DNA from: Armillaria gallica
Taxonomy: Eukaryota > Basidiomycota > Agaricomycetes > Agaricales > Physalacriaceae
Assembly: GCA_037576215.1 (NCBI GenBank)
Contig: JBANDB010000005.1
Span: forward strand, 4,774,001-4,838,000
DNA: 64,000 nt
Direction of reading: 5' to 3'
Shown here: piece by piece, positions 1 to 11,345 of the stretch
Layout: each line of letters begins with the position of its first letter
Numbering within the stretch: position 1 is the first letter of the stretch
Program-made: the position numbers and the translations under genes
Notes under the pieces: generated by a model
Database searches by the model: none
The model's input: only the letters and a program-made list of their open reading frames with translations
Told to the model about the DNA's origin: nothing

Positions 1-295
1 CCTTGCGAGAGATGCCAGATAGCATCCTGGAGTAAATCGTCGCCTACAAAAACATCAGGACACCATTTCAACGATAGAAACGACGCGTACTATTCTTGTT
101 CATCCCTAGGGCCTTGTAAGCATCTAGAATGCTCCCTACATGTTTCACCAGAACTCGTCCCTGAGAGCTGAGCTGCCCGGCTTCCATCTGCGCCAGGGCG
201 TTGATCTTTATCCAGTCAATGAAGCCATTGAGTTGGTCCTGAGAGGGGGATTTGCCTGCGTTGAGTGCAGCGAGAGTGCTTGTAAAGTGTTCCAT
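1..295 (-). CDS. N-terminus of a conserved fungal protein (DUF5923/HAM1_N-like), 5' part only
   Basis: Two exons are visible, 295-91 and 43-1, joined by a 47-nt intron (90-44) with GT and TAG ends; the gene runs off the left edge. Reading starts at the ATG at 295-293; an in-frame upstream ATG at 316 would add seven residues. The visible protein begins MEHFTSTLAALNAGKSPS and has the phrase LSSQGRVLVKHV; across the splice it reads SDDLLQDAIWHL. That combination recalls the amino end of a large fungal family of unknown function annotated as DUF5923 or HAM1_N. The clean join in the expected phrase supports both the intron and the call. The family name is from memory; function is unknown. Only about 80 residues can be seen. 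Confidence 0.6.
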
Positions 296-316
296 TTTCG
301 AGAGGCATATGAGCAA

Positions 317-1342
317 TTCATATCCATCCTTTTATAGGGTTATATGGCGATCCAAGTGAATGGTAATGTCTTTGGTGTGAAATGACGAGGAAGGGAAGAA
401 GATCGACGCCGTATTTTCGTCACCGACTCCAATGATCCTGGGGCTTGAACACAGCCACCTCAACCCATTTCAGACACACCAGTACCTAGCGCTTCAACAC
501 TATGGAGACGTGGCTGTTCCTTCCTTTAAATAAGTGGCTACCGTCTCCAACATCAAGGTCGTTGATGACGCCAAACGATATCGAAGCAAACATCATTTCA
601 CTCACGAGGCCCCCTCGCCTTTCTGCCAATGGCCCGTTCATCTTTTTTGACTCCATTCCATCTGATCGGGCCCGACACGCCTAAATTGCAGCGCGCGCAC
701 ATATATTTCCCGCAATATTCCCCACGAACGACGACTTAACAATCGCAATCGCCGACCACTTCGCGTATGTTGGTGTGTTAGAACACCAGTCCTAGTCACC
801 CAAGGGAGCGCATCTCTGAGCTTCGTCAACAGAACACGAACATTGACCCAGGGAACAGGACCAGAATGTATGGCGAAGGTTATGGGGGATTTTGCGCAAC
901 ATCAGTAGAGGGGTGAAAATCTGGAACGGGGATTCGCGTCGCCAAGTTGACGTGGGATTTCAATTTCTGTGACACGCTTTAGTCTTCGTACTTAATGAAG
1001 AGAAGATATGCATACATAAACTTGCAGGCCCTTCACCGTGTCATTCACCTGTTCCAAGACTTCAACACACTCGATTCTCCTGCATGAAATATCGAATTCG
1101 ACGGACACGAGAGGGTTTCCTATGCTGTCCCTACCAAAGGATACTTGCTCTGGAGAGAAAGGCACGCGATATTGAAGGATCCGGGTGTATACATGACGGG
1201 TACAGTTCAGCGCAAGGAGATCATGGCCGTATCGCTGCTTTCCAAAAATACACAGGTGGCGATTCTCTTCGTGATGACGGACAGCAGAGGCACCGTGATT
1301 TGCCTTGAGGCGTCACTGCCGAACAGTCGGGGGTGATGATGT
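317..1342. other. Gene-free stretch
   Basis: No convincing coding exon. Open frames here are short, lack conserved phrases and cannot be extended by splicing. It lies upstream of the minus-strand gene at the left edge and probably holds its promoter. Confidence 0.5.
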
Positions 1343-2205
1343 TTATTTGCGCTTTTTCGTGTCTCTAAAGGCACGAGATGACTCGGTATCGTCGAGAGCG
1401 AGAGGAGCAGTGAGGATAGAGATGCCCTTGGAATAGTATCCGGAAACGACACCCACTGCGCCTCTGTTCTTGCCACCTTCAATACGTACCCAGCTGCCAA
1501 CACTTGCACTGATGGTAACCGCGCATGCCGGCGCTGGTACAAAATCCTCCTCAGAAGCCGTACCGAACTCTACGAAGAGTGACTGCTCGCTCTCGAAGGG
1601 CTCGGCCGTGCTCGATATCCTCCAATCATTTTCATCTGCATGCTTTCCAACACACAGCACTATAGCAGAACTATTTCGAACAGAAGGGCCAGATTGTGCA
1701 GAATTTTTCATCGGCTAAAAATTGTAAACTAGTATATGCGGCGATTGTGAAGAAAAAGCAAGAGTAACTCACCGGTCTGTCGGGAGAGACAGGTATCATC
1801 ATCCAGGCTGGGTCCTTCTGAATTTTCCTCAGTTCCCAACTTCACAGATCTGCTCCATTTATACAACTTGAACGCGATCGTGAGTTCTTTGCGGGATGAC
1901 CGAAATTGCAGATTTGGCCATCTTGTGTTGAACGTTGCCAGCTCATCATCCTCTGCAGATAAACATGGACCCAATGCGAAGCCGCATGAACAATTGTGGT
2001 GCCACCGGGCTATGACAAACGGAAGACTCGGATGTCGAAGCTCGAGTAAAGAAAGTATGTCGGATGGTCGGACCGGTGGTGGCTGTTCTGCAGATACCCG
2101 GGCCTCCTCACCTACTTCGCTCACGTTCACATACTTGGGTACAGAATTCTTTCTCTGGCTTAACAGAACAATCAGACCTGAATTTAAAAACTTGTTAGGC
2201 TTCAA
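1343..2205 (-). CDS. Doubtful gene with a KOW-like motif
   Basis: Two consecutive minus-strand open stretches, about 2205-1775 and 1711-1343, look like exons of one gene. The downstream one ends in a basic tail (TKKRK stop) and carries VRIEGGKNRGAVGVVSGYY, a good match to the KOW motif (nucleic-acid or ribosomal-protein binding, as in Spt5). The upstream stretch has no ATG, so a further 5' exon or decay must be assumed. A GTGAGT donor near 1775 is clear, but the nearest acceptor gives the wrong phase; an acceptor near 1663 would keep phase with a long intron of about 110 nt. Either the model is incomplete or this is a decaying copy. Function is not assigned beyond the motif. Confidence 0.35.
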
Positions 2206-2914
2206 CTACTAGTCTACTACCCAACTTCTACCAGCACCTCTTGAGTATTTCCTAGGATCGTTCTTCATGCTGCCAGCGCGAAATTTGCGCGACGATTTAT
2301 TATACCGAATCTTGAACTGAGGCCTGGCTCTCTTTCTTCCCCTTCGCCTCGCTTCCGCTTGTTTGCAAAGAAATTTACGATCTGCAAATTTTCGGATCCG
2401 TTTAATGGCAAAGTGGACATTCCCATCTGTGTTACCTGGATAGCCTTCTTTGGCCCTTATTTTTTTGTTCGGTTCTATACTCCATCTTCTGTAAAGAGTC
2501 GTGAGACCATCTACAGCTCATAAGCATTAACTTCGAGAAATTTTCGGTCTGCACACGTCAGGTGCGTGTATCAATTTGCACGGTTGCAGTCCTTAATGCA
2601 TGTCGTTGTCGCCCTCCTTGAACATTGTTGGATACATATGATCCACGTTCACACATGGCATAGAATTTCCTGTCGAAGATTTTCCGCCGATGTGTGCTCC
2701 CCTTCCTCGTGATCCTATCAGACGTTATTTTTTCCATACCGGTCCGTTTTCATTGCTTGGAATGATGCCCTTAATAGTGTTTCTTTCTTTTCAGGTCCTT
2801 GGCAAAGCCGAACGCCAAGCCAGAAGTTCGAGTCCAGACATGTTGGTGACATTTACCGACGGACCGCCCGGGACGCATAAGCATCCAACTTTCTTTCATG
2901 GCCGTGTTACAAAG

Positions 2915-2920
2915 TATAAA
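2915..2920 (+). promoter_or_regulatory. TATA-like box of the pectate lyase gene
   Basis: TATAAA lies 50 nt before the ATG at 2965. Initiation about 30 nt downstream would fall after the alternative in-frame ATG at 2932, which favours 2965 as the start. Confidence 0.45.
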
Positions 2921-2964
2921 TTGACTGAGATATGTTCGTACTCCATAACCACTGGTTATTCACG

Positions 2965-4374
2965 ATGCTCACTCTCCAAATTTTAGTAACCCTAGCCATC
3001 GGAGCTGCAGTTGTCGCGGCAAACCCGTACATTTTCGGCGACGTTATGCCCTTTTCCAATTTCACTAACTCTGTAGCCCCAGGTTGGAACGTCGCACTGC
3101 AACCAACGTCTTCCCGACGCCTCCGACGACCAGCTCGCTCAGCAGTCCCATCACAATCGCAGCTGGACAAACGTTCACTCCGTCTCAGGCATACACGCGG
3201 TATGACAGAGGATCTGGCGCATGTGAAGGACAGACCGAGGGTGGCGATTCTGATGCCGTTTTCCTACTTGAAGAGGGCGCCACACTGAGTCGGGTCGTCA
3301 TTGGCGCCAACCAGGCTGAAGGTGTCCACTGCCTTGGTATGCACTGCCCTGATTTCATGCAGCCCTTGATCTGACAGGTCTAGTGCAGGCTCGTGCACTT
3401 TGGACCACGTCTATTTCGAGGTAAATATCTCCTCCAATGTTGAAGGTTGCCGACACTGAAGTCTCGATACTTAGGACGTATGCGAAGACGCGATCACGAT
3501 TAAACAAACCTCGGGTACCTCCCGCATCAACTATGGCGGCGTACGTCGAGCTATGTAGTGTACTTCTTACCGCTAAATCTTCGTAGGCCAAACATGCCGA
3601 AGACAAAGTGGTTCAACACAATGGTGGCGGAACTGTGATTATCAACTCGGTAAGAAAAACAAATACTAGCCGCAGAATATAATATTAAATTTCATCTTCA
3701 TGTAGTTCTACGTCGAAGATTTCGGAAAGCTATACAGAAGCGTAAGCTTCGTTCTTTCATGAAACTGCCAATCTGTGCTGATTGAATATTCTAGTGCGGA
3801 AATTGCAAGTAAGGCTATAACCGTGAAACGTCCATTCTATCATGTTTATATCAATTCTAGAACGCAATACCAACGCAAGGTTCAAGCAAGTATTTCGACT
3901 TTGCATTGGTGGGACTGGCTATTTATTTCCTCACTCCGCAGATCAATGATGTATGGGCCGTCGACGGAGACGTTCTCGCTGGTATCAATTCGTGAGCAAA
4001 AGATCACTCGTCACCTTTGAAATAGCGCTCATATCATTTCGCTCTTTCAAGCAATTACGGAGAGTGAGTCGTCTCATTGTCTGGGTCTTCACCTTGCTAA
4101 TAGTATAACAGTACTGCCACGATTCGGACAACTACTGTTGATGATGTCGACACTATCTGCGAAAGGCAAGCTTATGAATTATAACCTCTTCGCTTGGTGT
4201 TTCTCACTGTATACTACAGGTATGAAGGTAATGACGATGGCGATGAGCCCGATGAGCTGGGCAGTGGGCCCGACAGTAAAGTACGCAAAGTGCCTCTTCT
4301 ATTTATTTTCATCCATTGACCCTGGTTTTCACTAGTACTGCCTATACTCGACTTCCGACATCACGGGATCTTGA
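2965..4374 (+). CDS. Secreted pectate lyase, polysaccharide lyase family 3
   Basis: Thirteen exons: 2965-3026, 3077-3336, 3389-3420, 3475-3540, 3587-3649, 3706-3741, 3795-3808, 3861-3885, 3942-3991, 4052-4063, 4112-4165, 4220-4280, 4336-4374. All phases close and give 257 aa, the usual PL3 size. The protein has a signal peptide ([18 protein letters not shown]), a dibasic site LERR, then the family core with the phrases [71 protein letters not shown] and LAGINSNYGDTATI, ending [15 protein letters not shown]3 enzymes cleave polygalacturonate by calcium-dependent beta-elimination outside the cell. Two introns (3886-3941 and 4166-4219) have GC donors, and exons of 12 and 14 nt occur, so automated gene callers will probably break this gene. 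No lesion was found. Confidence 0.9.
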
Positions 4375-5656
4375 GTGGTTAAGACGGGTTGCCTCTGGTG
4401 GCTCTTTATTCCATCATAACTCCTATAACGAGAGAACTATGCAATTTCGAAATAAACGATTTGCCAGTATTGCTCCCTTGGCCCCTCTGATCATTAAGCT
4501 CCTTTCACCTGCCTTCATATGGCACAGCCGTTTCTCGATATCTTTTGTATCTTGCTCCAAGCCTTGTTTTCAAGTCTATAGAACACCATCAGGTCCTTTT
4601 AAATCAGATTACAATGCTAATGACTGAGCGAGAGTTCAATGCGAGCTCGAAATCCCCAAGACCAAAGACGAAATCATGGAATCCATTCAGTTCCGATGAC
4701 TCCCAGGACATTCAGTAAGATGGTCAGTCTAAATGATCATTGCATGTGCTCATCGTGAGCACAGATTTTGTTCGTTATGACAACAAGGCCCACTTACTGA
4801 GAAGTAGAGCCTATGGTGCACACTGCAGGCCCGTGAGAGTGAATCTTTGGATGTGTTACCATTGTTTCGAGGTTCAGAGAGAACGGGTGATATGATTGAT
4901 ATTCAAGGGAAGTAGCACTCAAGCAAGATTCGAGTGAAACGTGATCGGACCAATCCCTGAATACTTAGTGACCCCATCCAGGGTGAAATTGAGTTTTCCC
5001 AAGAGGTCCGATATGACAGATCATCTCGTCGTAGAAGCACCAGCGTTGATAAAGGCACCATCATATCAACAAATTCTATGCATGGGGAAACCTCATGGGA
5101 AGAGCAGAGCACCAGACGCCGTTTCGATAATCATGATGTCGTCCATAGACCAGAGTTGCACATCCCTGCAAGCTTAGGACTAGACGCTTACCTGGTATTT
5201 TACCCGTATTCTTTGTTCAGATTTGCATTTTCGTTCGCTGTAGTTGGCGAATCGTATGTAGGCGCTTTCAAAAAGAAAGGAGATCAGCAAGAGCAGATCA
5301 AATTCGGAAGGTGGATTTCCCCTTTTAGACCCGGCGCTCTTATCAACCAACCATGAAACAGCTTCATCATCACACTCCATTTGCTCGCGCTGTCGCGCAC
5401 TTGGCAATTCCTTTGTATTCAGCGACGATTCAATCACGATTACTCTCCGAATATCCCGAATTTAGCTGGTGACGGAAAGACAGATATCAAGACACGGAAC
5501 TTTTGAGATGATTTCAATCTGACGACGTTAATAACTCTCTATTGAAGAGGCACCTCTGCTCCTCCCGTCGAAATATATGGATAACTTGGTATCCTAGCAT
5601 CATGATCCCAGTCGACAAATGTTAAGGCTAATTCAGCAACCTCTTGACCGACGTTA
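4375..5656. other. Gene-free stretch
   Basis: Intergenic between the pectate lyase and the first 7TM gene. Open frames on both strands are short and composition-driven; no conserved phrase, repeat or RNA was recognised. Confidence 0.5.
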
Positions 5657-5690
5657 GAAAATCATGAAAGTTTCAATCATGATAGTTACC
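5657..5690 (+). promoter_or_regulatory. Conserved upstream element, copy 1
   Basis: A 34-nt block, 83 nt before the ATG of the first 7TM gene, is repeated at 8203-8236 with two mismatches. Its core is an inverted repeat TGAAA-N-TTTCA, followed by AATCATGATAGTT. It is far better conserved than the sequence around it, which suggests a shared promoter or operator kept after duplication. Confidence 0.45.
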
Positions 5691-5772
5691 TTCCAGCAAG
5701 CTTTCCTGTTCGGAACCGCATTCATCGCATTCAAATTATCTTCCTCCTCAGCATTGCTCGTCGTCCTCCTCC

Positions 5773-7282
5773 ATGGCGTCCACTATTCAACGTGAGTCGC
5801 CCATAAATCCCTCATTTATTGCACTTTCCTAACTCTTATCTTCTATTAGTTCAAAATGACGTTCTCGAGTTCTGCGTACAAGCATTCGACGCCATTCTAA
5901 TCACCACATTCGTCCTGCTCGGCATAACAAGCCTGACAGCGAAGCTTTCCTCCCGTATATCAAGGTCAAAAACATGGTACCTGTTTATCGGAAGCACAAT
6001 GTTCTGGTGTGTCGCGCACCTGTTCTTGCTTGGCCGGCAAGGCAACCAAGTGCCTCCCTTCGGCATCTGTCTCTTGCAGTCAGCTCTTGTGTATTCAGCC
6101 AATCCTGTGTAAGTACCCTTACAAGTATTTCTTTAGATATTTGACCGTACAGTGTTCTTCTAGCGCTACGATCTCTGCCTTGGGCCTGGTGCTCGAGGTA
6201 TGCTAGGTGCTTTCATTCAAAAACCGTAGCATATCTGAGTCTCAGATGCAGTTGCACATGAAACTTAATATCTTATCATTTTCCGACAAAAGATTGAAGG
6301 AATGGCAATCCTGGGTACGGTATTACTTCGGATGCAATCTGTATCTTATACCGATAGCCTTGACAGTTCCTTGCTGTGCCGCCTGCTGTCGGTGTGGTGG
6401 TCTTTTTCTATGTCTTGGGTGTAAGCTTTATGGGCTTGCTTGCCAATGCCTTGCTCATCGTACTCATTTCAGGTCGGAGCCGCCCACCCAACGGCTGTCG
6501 AACGAGATCAGAGTCGTATCTTCTGCCATATTGCTCATATAAGCAGCTTTGGAGTTGGGCAGCCGTTCGTCAATCTGTCGAATTTATCGCAGCATATCCG
6601 GCTAACCAACTTCTTATCCAAAAGATTCATCATTAGCGCAGTAACAACCATGATACCTGACGCTTTCGTCCTTCTCTTTTCTGGTAAGGAATGTGTCATT
6701 TATTCATTCGAAGGGCCTCAGATTCTTGCAGGTCTCGTTGCTATCAAGGTATGTATCAGCAAGCGTAGATATGGACAGGCTCTTCCACCGAACGGGAATG
6801 CCCGCATAACCGTATCGTGGGTTATACGCGTCACCGCGCTCACAGTCTTGCTTTCCATTGGTAATGTGTAAGCCCGATCTAATCACTCGTACTTTGGCAT
6901 CAGGATCAACTCATCCCCCTTCCCCCCAACAGTATGGCTATAACTAGCTTGGTGATGGATCCCAACACATCAGCGGCTGGATGGAACTTGGCTCTGACGT
7001 CGAGTCCGTAAAATACTCGTCTATTTGATACGCCACTGATTTCTCTATGACAGTGCCTGTGTCCGTGTTTCTAGTCTTTGGCACCCAGATGGTATTTATG
7101 GTTGATTGCGACGTCGAATCGACCTCATACTGACGAACCGACAGGACTTCTTGCATATCTGGTGCTGCCGCCATGCAGCGAGCAGGGCAGCCTCAAACAA
7201 AGGAGCGAAGGATCTGGAGATGGCCACTGTGCGACCATCTCCTAGTCGCATGGACCTCCTACATCCAAGTGAAGACATTTGA
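5773..7282 (+). CDS. 7-transmembrane receptor-like protein, copy 1
   Basis: Eleven exons: 5773-5791, 5850-6108, 6164-6197, 6252-6314, 6367-6420, 6473-6564, 6625-6683, 6732-6867, 6933-7003, 7054-7091, 7145-7282; 320 aa. Every junction was checked against the neighbouring paralog, and intron positions and phases agree throughout. Seven hydrophobic segments follow a short outer N-terminus: around residues 12-35, 50-70, 78-108, then FLAVPPAVGVVVFFYVLG, FIISAVTTMIPDAFVLLFS, a segment containing VTALTVLLSIGNV, and NLALTSMPVSVFLVFG. A polar C-tail of about 40 residues ends in RPSPSRMDLLHPSEDI. The best conserved loop is AVERDQSRIFCHI. The topology is that of fungal GPCR-like families expanded in mushrooms; ligand and signalling partner are unknown. 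Confidence 0.75.
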
Positions 7283-8202
7283 AGACCGGCGCGAGAAGCC
7301 AACTCTTAGAGATGACCAAGAGCATTGTTCCTATTCTACGATTGCATCTAAATCACATCGCAATTAGCATGCGTAAAACTTCAATGCATAGCGAAATCAG
7401 AGGGCATTAATTATCTCCCAACCAAGAAATGTCCAGCTACAGCTGCCCTATACGCGAATGTTAATGGCCCTTTTCCGGCATTAAGCTACATTGCGAATCG
7501 CGTCAATTGCCCCAAGCCCTCCGGATGGTATTCTACAGGAACGACCAAAAGGAGATATTTTCTAGTATTCAATATTCAAGTTTGATTAACCGCATCCGCG
7601 AGGTGTTGACTCTGAACAGTGATGAACCGATGAGCGGGTTCGAGCGGCGAGAACTAAGTAGACCATCACGGAAAAAACTTGAAACGGTTAGACCAGAAGG
7701 GCCCCGGGAGCAGTACGCAGGAGTTGGGGCGACAAAGACTCTGAACGAACTAGTGATACTAGCAGTTGTATGGTTGTCGTACGGCACACACCGGTTTGGG
7801 GTTAACGTTGGTGACTATCATTAGCCTGGCAAGCCGCTTGATTATATACTCGTAGAACTCGTATGGCCTTTCCAGCTGCACGTGTTCGGCCCGAATGAAT
7901 CGGGCGCCACGGCCAATATTGAGCTTTTGTAACGACCCTATTCCTTTGGCTCAAACCGACAAGGCTTTCTCAGATAGCGCTATTGTATCTAGTACTGAAT
8001 CATCAGATGGTAAGATCAACTTCTATCGTCCCTTGATAGATCTTTTGACTACTTACTCATTCTGCACCGTGATCGTATAGGATCCCTTGTAATCACAGAG
8101 AAACGCCATCATTACAATAGCGGGACTTACCTGACTCTGAGTTGTCACTCGGGATCGTGATATTTGTCGAAGGAAACTGTATCTGATCGTCGCAGAGATC
8201 CA
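7283..8202. other. Spacer between tandem 7TM genes
   Basis: No gene recognised. A 105-codon open frame at 7507-7824 has no known motif and no splice support. Confidence 0.45.
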
Positions 8203-8236
8203 GAAAATCATGAAATTTTCAATCATGATAGTTGCC
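8203..8236 (+). promoter_or_regulatory. Conserved upstream element, copy 2
   Basis: 32 of 34 bases match 5657-5690, including the TGAAA-N-TTTCA dyad. It ends 74 nt before the ATG of the second 7TM gene. Confidence 0.45.
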
Positions 8237-8309
8237 CTATGACTCACAACCCCGTGGCATTCAAAGTATCCTCTCCCCCAGCGTTTCCCATTGTCCTCCT
8301 TTCCGAGTA

Positions 8310-9803
8310 ATGGCGACCAATCCCCAGCGTAAGTTACCCATAGGTCCTCTCATGCCTCACCCATAACCCAATTGCCTAGTCGATTCCGATGTCCTCGAGT
8401 TCGTCGTTGAACTGTTCGACGCGATCCTCCTCAGCACGCTTGTCCTGCTCGGGTTGACATGCACAACGGCGAAGCTTTCTTCTCGTATATCAAGGTCAAA
8501 GACATGGTTTCTGTTCATTGGAAGCACAATGTCCTGGTGTGTCGCATACCTGTTATTGCTCGGACGGCAGGGCAATCAGGAGCCTCCATTCGGTATCTGC
8601 ATATTGCAGTCAGCTCTCGGCTACGCTGCCAATCCATTGTGAGTAACTTGCTCATCTTTTACATCGGTTGAGTTCATACGAGTTTTGTCTAGCACCACGA
8701 TCTCCGCATTGGGCCTGGTGCTCGAGGTATGCCAAAATCTGTGGAAATAGAATCTGCCTGAATATCTTCTGCAGCTGCACATGAAGCTCAATATCCTATC
8801 GATCTCAGATAGAAGGATGAAGCAGTGGCGCTCTTGGGTACAGTTTTCCTTCTGTTTTGTTTATCTCTTTGCCGACAGCCTCTTGGGCAGTTGCTCGCAA
8901 TTCCCCCTGCCGTCGCCATCGTCGTATTTTTTTATGTTATAGGTGTGAGCATCAATTGCCGATCATTCGCAACCTTCGTCTGATGTCTGACCATTCTTTT
9001 CAGGTCGGAGTCGCTCACCCAGAAGCAGTGCAACGAGATGCAAGTCGCATCTTCTGTCATATCGCTCCCATAAACGGATTCGGCGCAGGACAGCCGTTCG
9101 TCTAGTCATTCCTTTCCTCGTACCCAACTGACATCCCATCTTACAGGTACATCATAAGCACCATAACGACAATGCTACCCGATACCTTTCTACTTATTTT
9201 CTCCAGTAAGCACTCTTTCATTCGCCAGCACTTCGAACGTCTTAAATTCCCACAGTTCTCGTCGCTATCAAAGTTTGCATTACCAAGCGGAGACTCGGAC
9301 GCGCCATTCCGTCGACTAATACCTCAGTTACAGTACCCTTGGTCATACGCGTGACAGCGCTCACGATTCTCCTCTCCATCGGTAATGTGTAAGTCAGATC
9401 CGCCGTGGCACTATGGCCATGATTCCAATTCGTTCTCCTTTAGGATGGGTATTACCAGCCTTGTAATGGATCCCAATTCGTCAGCAGTAGGGTGGAACTT
9501 AGCTTTAACCCTGAGTTCGTCTAATTTCCATCTCTTTGATCATTAGTAATAACTAACTTGTGTCCCAGTGCCCGTATCTGTCTTTCTGCTCTTCGGCACC
9601 CAAAAAGTATGTACCACAGCCACCGCGTAAAAGAGTATGATATCCTAATAAGTTCACAGGACTTATTGTACGCCTGGTGTTGTCGAAATAAAGCCAAAAG
9701 AGGGGATCCGACCAAGCTGTCAAAAGATATAGAGATGGCCAACGTTCGACCGTCCCCAAGTCGCGTAGACTTACTACAACCTCGTGGTAGTGAAGAGAGA
9801 TGA
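8310..9803 (+). CDS. 7-transmembrane receptor-like protein, copy 2
   Basis: Eleven exons: 8310-8328, 8380-8638, 8693-8726, 8775-8837, 8879-8944, 9004-9095, 9147-9205, 9256-9388, 9444-9514, 9569-9606, 9660-9803; 325 aa. Exon sizes equal those of the upstream copy except the fifth (66 against 54 nt), the eighth and the last. The seven hydrophobic segments are retained: for example LLAIPPAVAIVVFFYVIG and YIISTITTMLPDTFLLIFS. So are the loop AVQRDASRIFCHI and the tail motif RPSPSRVDLL. The pair is a head-to-tail duplication that included the promoter element. Both copies are fully open, so both may be used. Assignment to a signalling receptor rests on topology only. Confidence 0.75.
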
Positions 9804-9999
9804 GGGCCTTGGGCTATATACTCACTCGGTGCTAACTCCTTTCGAGTTCAATGTATCATACGTTTGACTTCATAATTTCATGGAACGAATCCTCAAAAAG
9901 TACTGCTGAGTGTTGCGACACGTGAAACAGAACGTATGCGCTAGGTCAAAATGGACATAAACACATGGCGACTATAATCCAGACTCAAAGTGTTGGAAA

Positions 10000-10023
10000 G
10001 GGAGGGAGGGAGGGAGGGAGGGA
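10000..10023 (+). repeat. (GGGA)6 microsatellite
   Basis: Six perfect tandem GGGA units in the spacer between the 7TM genes and the LINE fragment. Confidence 0.9.
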
Positions 10024-10196
10024 TATTTGTTCTAGTTGTTATGTCCCCAAGAAGGAAGCTAACCAGAGTCCGTACTACACATTGGCGTGCTACGGTACCG
10101 AACACTCTGGGCCAAACTAATTCAGCGTAGCCTCCGCAGAGTGCGGCCTCTCAGAACTAGCTTCAGAGGTGTGACTAAATAATAGTATACTAAATT

Positions 10197-11126
10197 CTAA
10201 CAGTAATTATACACATACTGTCGATGAGTCAAGCTCGGGTCGATATAGAGAGTGCCTTCTCCCACGCCCCGAAGGACATCATACAGGTACTTTCCCGGTC
10301 TAGGTAGCAGAAGATGATAAGCCATTATCAGATTCAGCAGTTCGAGGGGTGTTCTTGCCCTGTCTTTGAGGGCAGGGTATAGCCTCCACACATCGGCGAG
10401 GAAAGAGCTATGGAGATCTTCCAAATCCGGGTGTGCGCATACAAACAGCACATGCAGCTCATCTTCTATGTCGTCGATACACAGCCTGCAGATGCGAAAC
10501 TGCATCGGTATTACATCTGTTGTGTGCGTGCCTCTCAGCCATCTGTCACGCTCGATGGCTAGATCATGGTATGAAGTTAGCAGCCAGGTCAAAGCTATGC
10601 GATGCGCAGGAATCGCTTTCAGTAAGTATGCGCGGAAAAGCCAAGGACTGTCGCTCTTTCCACCTTTCGGAAAGACCTCTATCCTACGCTGCAGCAGAGG
10701 CAGCTTGGTGCACCTGACAATCGCCACCAGTACCCTCTGCTTGGTCGTGAACGTCACTCCCAGGTACTTATGCTCATTTGTCCATTCGTGTAAACGTCGG
10801 TAGCATACCAGGCGTACGGCCAGAGACCATCGTCTGTGATAGAGCACGAGAGTCAGTGAGGACCATGACATTCCTATGGCACAACACGGTACTTTAGTTT
10901 TCTGGATATTCACTCGCAACGCTTTGCGGCAAGTCCAAGGACCAAGTTCATCAAGATGCGTTTGCACTCCCTCAGCGGAAGAGAAGGTCGCGCCATCATC
11001 AGCCTGCTCCATGTTGCTGACCTGTCGTCCGGCGATCCAGATATCAGAAAGAGTCCACAAGGTTTGACTCGTGTCTGGACATGACCCTGGCGGTGAAGAT
11101 GAGCGGTGCGCAATGCATTGCATCAA
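10197..11126 (-). mobile_element. LINE (non-LTR) retrotransposon fragment, 3' end of reverse transcriptase
   Basis: A single open stretch of about 309 codons on the minus strand. It begins close to QADDGATFSSAEGVQ, which matches the catalytic YADD block of non-LTR reverse transcriptases with Y replaced by Q. It continues with the usual VNIQKTKV and YLGVTF segments, then the C-terminal part with CRLCIDDIEDELHVLFVC and HPDLEDL. The endonuclease and the first half of the polymerase are missing and no second copy lies in the window, so this is a 5'-truncated dead copy. No poly-A tail or target duplication was recognised. Confidence 0.65.
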
Positions 11127-11345
11127 TTCAGATCTGTTTGGGATGCATGGAGGCTAAAACTGTTTTGGAGTAGACACTGAGCATGTGTCGAACAACAGTA
11201 TTGATGTAACTCGCAGTTTTTCTGCTTGTGTGATATTAACGTCGAGTCCTTGTATATGTCGTGTAGATAGTGTGCAAGAAAAAAACTTTAGTATCGGTGT
11301 GTTAGTACAATCATGGATGTGACATATTTAAAAGCACAAGAGTAT

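Noticed and set aside
7507..7824. 105-codon frame between the 7TM genes
   Set aside because: It has no ATG (the frame begins with an alternative start codon), no conserved phrase, no paralog at the matching place after the second 7TM gene and no splice context.
9096..9146. Treating the second 7TM gene as broken because TAG follows QPFV
   Set aside because: The stop lies inside an intron; using the GTTCGT donor two bases earlier joins QP to YIIST in phase, exactly as in the first copy.
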